From the NCBI GenBank assembly GCA_035295985.1, contig DATHBT010000020.1, forward strand, positions 1 through 5,683: a stretch of DNA of 5,683 nucleotides, in the 5' to 3' direction. The notes below the pieces were generated by a model that had not been told where the DNA came from, made no database searches, and saw nothing but the letters and a program-made list of their open reading frames with translations. This document shows, piece by piece, positions 5,512 to 5,683 of the stretch. The position numbers and the translations under genes were made by a program. The first letter of the stretch is position 1. The number at the start of each line of letters is the position of its first letter. The DNA is from JAIVGV01 sp035295985 (GTDB taxonomy: Bacteria > Acidobacteriota > Blastocatellia > Pyrinomonadales > Pyrinomonadaceae).

Positions 5512-5683
5512 TTATGAGGTCGCGACCCTCGCGCCCCCGAGTAGACCTGCCGCCGCGCCGCCCTTGTTCACCTTCGCCTGCCGCGCGACGGCCGGCGCAG
5601 CGGCCTGCCGCGACGCGACCGCGCCCTCGATCAGCCGACTCATGTGCGCCCAAGTCTCGTCCCAGGAGTTCTGCGCGAGGAAG
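5512..5683 (-). CDS. C-terminal end of a probable glycosyltransferase (5' end outside window)
   Basis: The minus strand is open from the window edge to a TAA at 5512-5514, giving 56 residues. They begin FLAQNSWDETWAHMSRLIE. An NSWD.TW..M motif just before a final helix is, in my recollection, typical of the extreme C-terminus of family 1/GT4-type glycosyltransferases that sit beside glf. The last 35 residues are an Ala/Gly/Arg tail without recognisable features. The catalytic parts (Rossmann domains, EX7E motif) lie outside the window, so donor and acceptor cannot be named. It is the most upstream visible gene of the leftward cluster, with glf 33 bp downstream, which supports a role in assembling the same glycan. 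The family call rests on this one motif plus the context. Confidence 0.7.
   Translation of the reverse strand, partial: FLAQNSWDETWAHMSRLIEGAVASRQAAAPAVARQAKVNKGGAAAGLLGGARVATS

Noticed and set aside
4336..5517. Plus-strand open frame of about 393 codons opposite glf
   Set aside because: glf is unmistakable on the other strand; the antisense product is repetitive Val/Arg/Glu/Ala without motifs.
5471..5653. 60-codon minus-strand frame upstream of glf
   Set aside because: It is out of frame with the glycosyltransferase end that carries the NSWDETWAHM motif, and is Arg/Gly-rich without features.

Overview
This is a GC-rich bacterial chromosomal window with no phage, plasmid, transposon, CRISPR or RNA-gene signal. 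The style suggests a soil-type high-GC bacterium. I lean towards Acidobacteriota (Blastocatellia/Pyrinomonadaceae-like), because of the exported kinase-like protein, the P/Q/KG-rich protein tail and the single-domain release-factor homologue. This is an impression from memory, not from a phylogenetic marker in the window.

Layout. (a) 1-628, plus strand: the 3' end of a gene whose C-terminus is a disordered Pro/Gln/Arg tail ending in Lys-Gly repeats, then 19 bp later a small GGQ-domain release-factor-like protein, probably for ribosome rescue. (b) 629-790: convergent intergenic region with strong inverted repeats, including a GC-rich hairpin at 688-720 that could end transcription from one or both sides. 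(c) 791-1750, minus strand: an exported protein of unknown function, with a Sec signal peptide and a motif set that looks like a HipA/PI3K-like protein-kinase fold. (d) 1751-1936: its leader, with a purine tract, nested inverted repeats and a Shine-Dalgarno sequence. (e) 5683 down to 1937, minus strand: a three-gene cluster read leftwards. It holds the C-terminal end of a probable glycosyltransferase, glf (UDP-galactopyranose mutase), and a 771-residue protein joining a glycoside hydrolase family 1-like domain to an RmlD-like NAD(P)-dependent sugar-nucleotide reductase. The gaps are 33 and 23 bp, and glf and the fusion each have their own Shine-Dalgarno sequence, so co-transcription is likely.

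How the genes fit together. Glf makes UDP-galactofuranose, the glycosyltransferase would use an activated sugar, and the RmlD-like half of the fusion would reduce or otherwise process a nucleotide sugar (by family, a deoxysugar such as dTDP-rhamnose). The cluster therefore looks like part of a surface or exported polysaccharide pathway, possibly with galactofuranose. The GH1-like half keeps both glutamates expected of a retaining glycosidase; its substrate is unknown. The most interesting items are the exported kinase-like protein and the GH1-RmlD fusion. Every intergenic stretch is shorter than 300 bases. The long plus-strand reading frames opposite glf, the fusion and the kinase-like gene are judged to be GC-bias shadows.
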